Shown here: piece by piece, positions 5,934 through 7,332 of the stretch | Position numbering within the stretch: position 1 is the stretch's first letter | Layout of the letters: every line of letters begins with the position of its first letter | Source: Micrococcales bacterium | Lineage (GTDB): Bacteria; Actinomycetota; Actinomycetes; S36-B12; UBA5976 | Length of the DNA stretch: 7,332 nucleotides | Assembly: GCA_024640585.1 (NCBI GenBank) | Contig: JAHEEQ010000137.1 | Location: 1 to 7,332 of the forward strand | Reading direction: 5' to 3' | Translations under genes and position numbers: made by a program | The notes under the pieces: generated by a model | Told to the model about the DNA's origin: nothing | What the model saw: only the letters and a program-made list of their open reading frames with translations | The model's database searches: none

Positions 5934-6163
5934 TTTGCCAGCGGAAAATTTCGAAATTCTTAAATAATGAGCACAAATTGGAAAAAATCAAAAACTCTGA
6001 TGATCCCAAAAAATTTCGATTTGATTTAATCAAAACATGTGCAAAGTGTGGTGCTAAATATCACCCGAGAAATAATGGATATGCACTTTCTAGTAAGTAT
6101 TGTTGTGTTGAATGTTCAAGATCTGCAAACCGCGGAAATTTTGTCATCAACCCAAAGAGTTGA
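5930..6163 (+). CDS. Second small zinc-finger-like protein, CX2CX17CX3C
   Basis: 77 residues from a TTG start. The C-terminal 40 residues contain CAKCGAKYHP (37-46), NGYA (49-52) and SKYCCVEC (55-62), with cysteines C37, C40, C58 and C62 at exactly the spacing seen in the protein at 2788-3081; both end in a G.F..N stretch. The N-terminal part differs: this one is short and Lys/Asn-rich, without the Ala/Lys tail of the other. The start is uncertain. No ATG precedes the finger in this frame, a second TTG lies at 5981 region before MEKIKNS, and ATGs at 5923 and 5967 open short frames that stop, so an N-terminal frameshift is possible. It is AT-rich like the island genes and lies 16 nt after queD. 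Function unknown; zinc binding is inferred from the cysteines. Confidence 0.65.
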   Translation: MLCQRKISKFLNNEHKLEKIKNSDDPKKFRFDLIKTCAKCGAKYHPRNNGYALSSKYCCVECSRSANRGNFVINPKS

Positions 6164-6246
6164 AAATTGAAATTGGCACTCAGTCAATCGAACTGTTGAC
6201 ATTCTTTGTGACCTGACCGTATTTTTAACATGATGATTGCTAGAAA

Positions 6247-6549
6247 TTAATTTACATAGAGCCCGTGAGTGTTTGAACGTCGATCTTGTATTGCTTCTGC
6301 CATAAATCCAACCATCTCAGAGATTTGCATCTCAGTTGCATTGATGGCGACCAATGACTGAGATTCATCCGTCTCGTTGGCAATGAGTAGTGCTCCGTGA
6401 CTGGATGAGCTCAGATAACAATTCGCCACCTGTTCTAACGCATAGGCGAAGTGGTCGCATTGATCAGGTGTCAACCGATCAATGATTTCAGACATGCGAG
6501 CCTTCATGGCTTCTTTGCCATGCGTAATCGCAGACCGTTTTGTGAGCAT
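6247..6549 (-). CDS. Hypothetical protein, last gene of a three-gene minus-strand operon
   Basis: 100 residues, no family recognised. It appears soluble: no signal peptide or membrane segment. Residues 12-45 are predicted helical (KEAMKARMSEIIDRL, then CDHFAYALEQVANCYL), followed by a serine run (47-50), a short hydrophobic strand ALLIAN and a second helix around 72-90. AAGGGAAG lies a few bases upstream of the ATG, which supports the start, and only 12 nt separate it from the Sel1-like gene upstream, so cotranscription is likely. Base composition is near 50% GC, between queED and the R-M genes. It might act with its neighbours as an immunity-type or accessory pair, but nothing in the sequence shows this. 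Confidence 0.7.
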   Translation of the reverse strand: MLTKRSAITHGKEAMKARMSEIIDRLTPDQCDHFAYALEQVANCYLSSSSHGALLIANETDESQSLVAINATEMQISEMVGFMAEAIQDRRSNTHGLYVN

Positions 6550-6561
6550 CTTGCTTCCCTT

Positions 6562-6942
6562 TCAATGAACCAGCGAAATTGCGAAGCGCCACTTCATTAA
6601 CTCTGGTGACCACACGCTTTCATCACGATCGAATTCCTCGTCGAATTTTTCCTCAAACCAATCTTCAGCCAGTTGGTATGCCTCTTTGATCTGGTCGTAG
6701 TCCAGCCTAGTGTTGACTTCGACGAGGTCATCTCTGGCCATTTCGTTGCCCAAAGCTACGGATATGAAGAGCCACTTGTAGGCTTGATAGAGCTCACCCG
6801 CGTCAGTAGCAGACTCAAGATACAGAAGACCAAGGCGATGTTGTGCCTTGGTGTATCCCAGGTTTGCATCAGACTGGTGCCACTTGATCTCCTCGGGCAC
6901 AGACTGAAAAAGAGGACAAGGGGTAATGCTCTCGCGTTGCAT
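6562..6942 (-). CDS. Sel1-like repeat protein
   Basis: 126 residues from the ATG at 6942; a GTG at 6951 would add three. The ATG is preferred because GGTGG sits 5 nt upstream and the previous gene's TGA ends just before it. Residues about 25-65 read as one to one and a half Sel1-like (TPR-like) repeats: ANLGYTKAQHRLGLLYLESA followed by AYKWLFISVALGN. The C-terminal third is acidic (EEKFDEEFDRDES) and ends WRFAISLVH. Such repeats are protein-interaction scaffolds. There is no signal peptide, so a cytoplasmic role is likely. It sits between two genes of unknown function in a compact operon. Partner and pathway are not visible. Confidence 0.75.
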   Translation of the reverse strand: MQRESITPCPLFQSVPEEIKWHQSDANLGYTKAQHRLGLLYLESATDAGELYQAYKWLFISVALGNEMARDDLVEVNTRLDYDQIKEAYQLAEDWFEEKFDEEFDRDESVWSPELMKWRFAISLVH

Positions 6943-6943
6943 A

Positions 6944-7332
6944 TCAACCACCAGTCACTAGTTTCTTAAAGCGAGAGAGAAGTGAACGCTTTTCAGCGGC
7001 TGATGTTTGCCCCCAGGATGATTTGGTTATGCCTGGGAAGGCATTCACAAACTTGGCCTCAATCGCTTGAATGGTGGCGGCATCAATGCTGGAAACTTGC
7101 GAATTGATCAGTCGCTGCGAGTGCCTTGTTAGTGAGACGATGCCCGGGACTTCGTTTGCAAGCCATCTGATGAGGCATGCCCAATGCAGCTCAATCTTGT
7201 CTTTGCCTCCGGCGATATCGCACAAGACTTTCCAGACAAAGCCGTCAGACACCGACTCAGTAAGCTCCCACGTGATGTCACTGAACTTTGTGGTGATGAG
7301 GCACAGATCATTGAACTTTTCCAGAAGCTGCT
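6944..7332 (-). CDS. Hypothetical protein, C-terminal part (5' end outside window)
   Basis: The minus-strand frame stays open to the window end, giving 128 visible residues; the GTG at 7252 is internal and not the true start. The visible segment is soluble and mixed, with TTKFSDITWEL near the beginning, an ELHWACLIRWLANEVPG segment and a C-terminal helical part ending in AAEKRSLLSRFKKLVTGG, which is basic. I recognise no family and see no catalytic motif. Its TGA falls between the GTG and ATG candidates of the Sel1-like gene, so it is the upstream member of the same operon. Its true length and any N-terminal domain cannot be judged here. Confidence 0.7.
   Translation of the reverse strand, partial: QLLEKFNDLCLITTKFSDITWELTESVSDGFVWKVLCDIAGGKDKIELHWACLIRWLANEVPGIVSLTRHSQRLINSQVSSIDAATIQAIEAKFVNAFPGITKSSWGQTSAAEKRSLLSRFKKLVTGG

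Noticed and set aside
6183..6200. GTCAA...TTGAC inverted repeat after the second zinc-finger-like gene
   Set aside because: A 5-bp stem with 8-nt loop and no T-run is too weak to call a terminator.
6196..6225. TTGACA-18-TATTTT resembling a rightward promoter
   Set aside because: The genes downstream are on the opposite strand, so nothing sensible would be expressed; the -10 match is only 4 of 6.
6673..6969. 98-residue plus-strand frame opposite the Sel1-like gene
   Set aside because: The minus strand carries the Sel1-like pattern and compact operon spacing; the plus frame has neither.

Overview
The window looks like a chromosomal segment of a beta-proteobacterium, most likely a Burkholderiales/Comamonadaceae relative. 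The basis is the GC-rich queE-queD pair (4916-5913), whose wording (for example the QueE TLQGEGANAG and CRFAGCNLWSG segments) fits that order. The taxonomic call is recognition from memory, not a search. These two housekeeping genes are visibly richer in GC than everything to their left, which is AT-rich and reads as an acquired restriction-modification island.

Region by region. (a) 1-2796, plus strand: the C-terminal end of an SF2/SNF2-like ATPase, then a DUF3883-type protein overlapping it by 14 nt, then a small protein that is only a B3-like DNA-recognition domain, then a full NgoFVII/NgoAVII-family restriction subunit (phospholipase D nuclease domain plus the same B3-like domain). (b) 2788-4409, minus strand, converging on (a): a C5-cytosine DNA methyltransferase with an N-terminal ribbon-helix-helix domain, followed 2 nt later by a small four-cysteine zinc-binding protein. 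A good sigma70-type promoter precedes the methyltransferase. (c) 4574-4870, plus strand: a small protein with a HIRAN-like look, ending in a long A/T-rich inverted repeat. (d) 4916-5913, plus strand: queE and queD, overlapping by 4 nt (preQ0 / queuosine precursor synthesis). (e) 5930-6163, plus strand: a second small four-cysteine protein, clearly a paralogue of the one in (b). (f) 6247-7332, minus strand: three tightly packed genes of unknown function, one with Sel1-like repeats; the first runs off the window end.

How the parts fit. An ATPase, a PLD-B3 nuclease and a cognate C5 methyltransferase are the components known for ATP-dependent NgoAVII/CglI-type restriction. The unusual elements are a stand-alone second copy of the recognition domain beside the nuclease, a DUF3883 protein in the same operon, an RHH domain fused to the methyltransferase (suggesting transcriptional self-control), and two paralogous zinc-finger-like proteins on either side of the methyltransferase-queED block. 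queE/queD are most simply the tRNA queuosine genes beside which the island sits.

I saw no tRNA, rRNA, CRISPR array, transposase or integrase. No stretch longer than 300 bases lacks a gene; the longest gap is 164 bases (4410-4573) and holds the promoters described below.
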